A stretch of DNA of 7,733 bases from RGIG8700 sp045535635. GTDB lineage: Bacteria; Bacillota; Clostridia; RGIG6154. The stretch covers positions 1-7,733 of the forward strand of contig JAZSLZ010000092.1 of NCBI GenBank assembly GCA_045535635.1. Reading direction: 5' to 3'. Each line of letters opens with the position of its first letter. Position 1 is the stretch's first letter. The notes beneath the pieces were generated by a model. The model was given only the letters and a program-made list of their open reading frames with translations, was not told where the DNA came from and searched no databases. The position numbers and the translations under genes were made by a program. This document shows, piece after piece, positions 7,190 to 7,733 of the stretch.

Positions 7190-7733
7190 AAATGTTCATA
7201 AACAGAGATAATAATGATATAGGCGAGACAATCAAAAGATGCCGTGAATATAACGGATTTACATTAAGGGAACTTGGGTTGCTGTCAGGGTTTGGTGTTG
7301 ATAACGCACATTCACGAATTTATCAGTATGAATCGGGACGGTGCGTTGCTTGCCCTGAAATTACGGAAAGAATTGCAGATGCTTTAGGAATAAGCAAATA
7401 TGCAATTTCTCCACTTGATATTTCTGATGAAAAAGCTGTGCTTTTTACACTATTAAAAATCATTCGCAAGTATGACATTAAAATCAGAAAAGCAGGCAGA
7501 CTTTGCTTGTTGGAGTTCCCGGAAGAACTGTCGTACTTAAACGGTTGCCTGAACTTTTATTATAAGGCACAGGAGCAAAACAGAATGGGGAATATATTTG
7601 ATGAAGATTTGGATTATATCGCACAGTCGGTTAATACTTGTATTGATATACCGGCAATACTGATGCCGATTGAATTAAAAGAAGCAAGCTCTGATGATGT
7701 CATATATTCCGTATCACCATCGGTTGAGGAATG
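7186..7733 (+). CDS. XRE-family helix-turn-helix regulator, second of a tandem pair (3'-partial)
   Basis: 182 codons are visible with no stop before the right edge, so the gene continues outside. Residues 12-77 are a helix-turn-helix domain: IGETIKRCRE (12-21), TLRELGLLSG (26-35), a recognition region with four extra residues (FGVDNAHSRIYQYESGR, 36-52) and EITERIADALGISKY (58-72). Residues 80-150 resemble the C-terminal domain of the preceding protein: EKAV, then KIIRKYDIK (91-99), a Gly at 104 and a Leu-Asn pair. ATG 7186 is preferred because it places IGET exactly 11 residues in, as in the neighbour. An in-frame ATG at 7159, overlapping the previous gene by 8 bases, would add nine residues and cannot be excluded. 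The C-terminal tail (after about residue 150) extends beyond the neighbour's length. A CxxC pair (C53, C56) follows the recognition helix. Confidence 0.88.
   Translation, partial: MKMFINRDNNDIGETIKRCREYNGFTLRELGLLSGFGVDNAHSRIYQYESGRCVACPEITERIADALGISKYAISPLDISDEKAVLFTLLKIIRKYDIKIRKAGRLCLLEFPEELSYLNGCLNFYYKAQEQNRMGNIFDEDLDYIAQSVNTCIDIPAILMPIELKEASSDDVIYSVSPSVEE

Noticed and set aside
6344..7200. Terminator or riboswitch between the small genes
   Set aside because: The spacers are 0-19 bases and no GC-rich hairpin with a T-run is visible, so the genes appear to share one transcript.

Overview
The window reads as the interior of a conjugative or other large mobile element from a Bacillota (Clostridia-type, probably gut-associated) host. 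The grounds are the moderately AT-rich composition, the AAAGG/GGAG-type ribosome binding sites, and the gene content: a giant methylase-helicase, a DUF3848-like protein and small XRE regulators, a combination I associate with clostridial integrative conjugative elements and plasmids. No relaxase, coupling ATPase, integrase or attachment site lies in the window, so the mobile-element reading is inference from family knowledge.

Layout: all genes are on the + strand and tightly packed, with no gap over 20 bases, so the window looks like the middle of one operon. (1) Bases 1-6347 hold one uninterrupted reading frame, open at the left edge. It gives 2114 visible residues of a multidomain protein. 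The order is a piece resembling the mismatch-recognition domain I of MutS, several small uncharacterised modules, an N6-adenine-type DNA methyltransferase domain, a linker region, a complete SNF2/DEAH helicase-ATPase domain and a C-terminal coiled coil. The first in-frame ATG (126) is not the real start, because the frame runs back to the window edge and the upstream codons complete the MutS-like domain. (2) A 120-codon acidic protein resembling DUF3848 starts inside the stop codon of the giant gene (ATGA overlap). (3) A 151-codon XRE-family helix-turn-helix protein follows after 4 bases. (4) A second XRE-family protein follows 19 bases later and runs off the right edge. It is easily missed because it has no stop codon in the window. 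Genes 3 and 4 appear to be paralogues that also share a C-terminal domain.

How they may work together (inference): the giant protein looks like a polyvalent protein, a long multi-domain product of a mobile element that could enter the recipient with the DNA or be made early, and protect or remodel that DNA by methylation and helicase or translocase activity. The DUF3848-like protein is translationally coupled to it and could be a partner. The two XRE proteins would control the operon or the transfer module. I see no RNA genes, CRISPR arrays, insertion sequences, terminators or convincing promoters.
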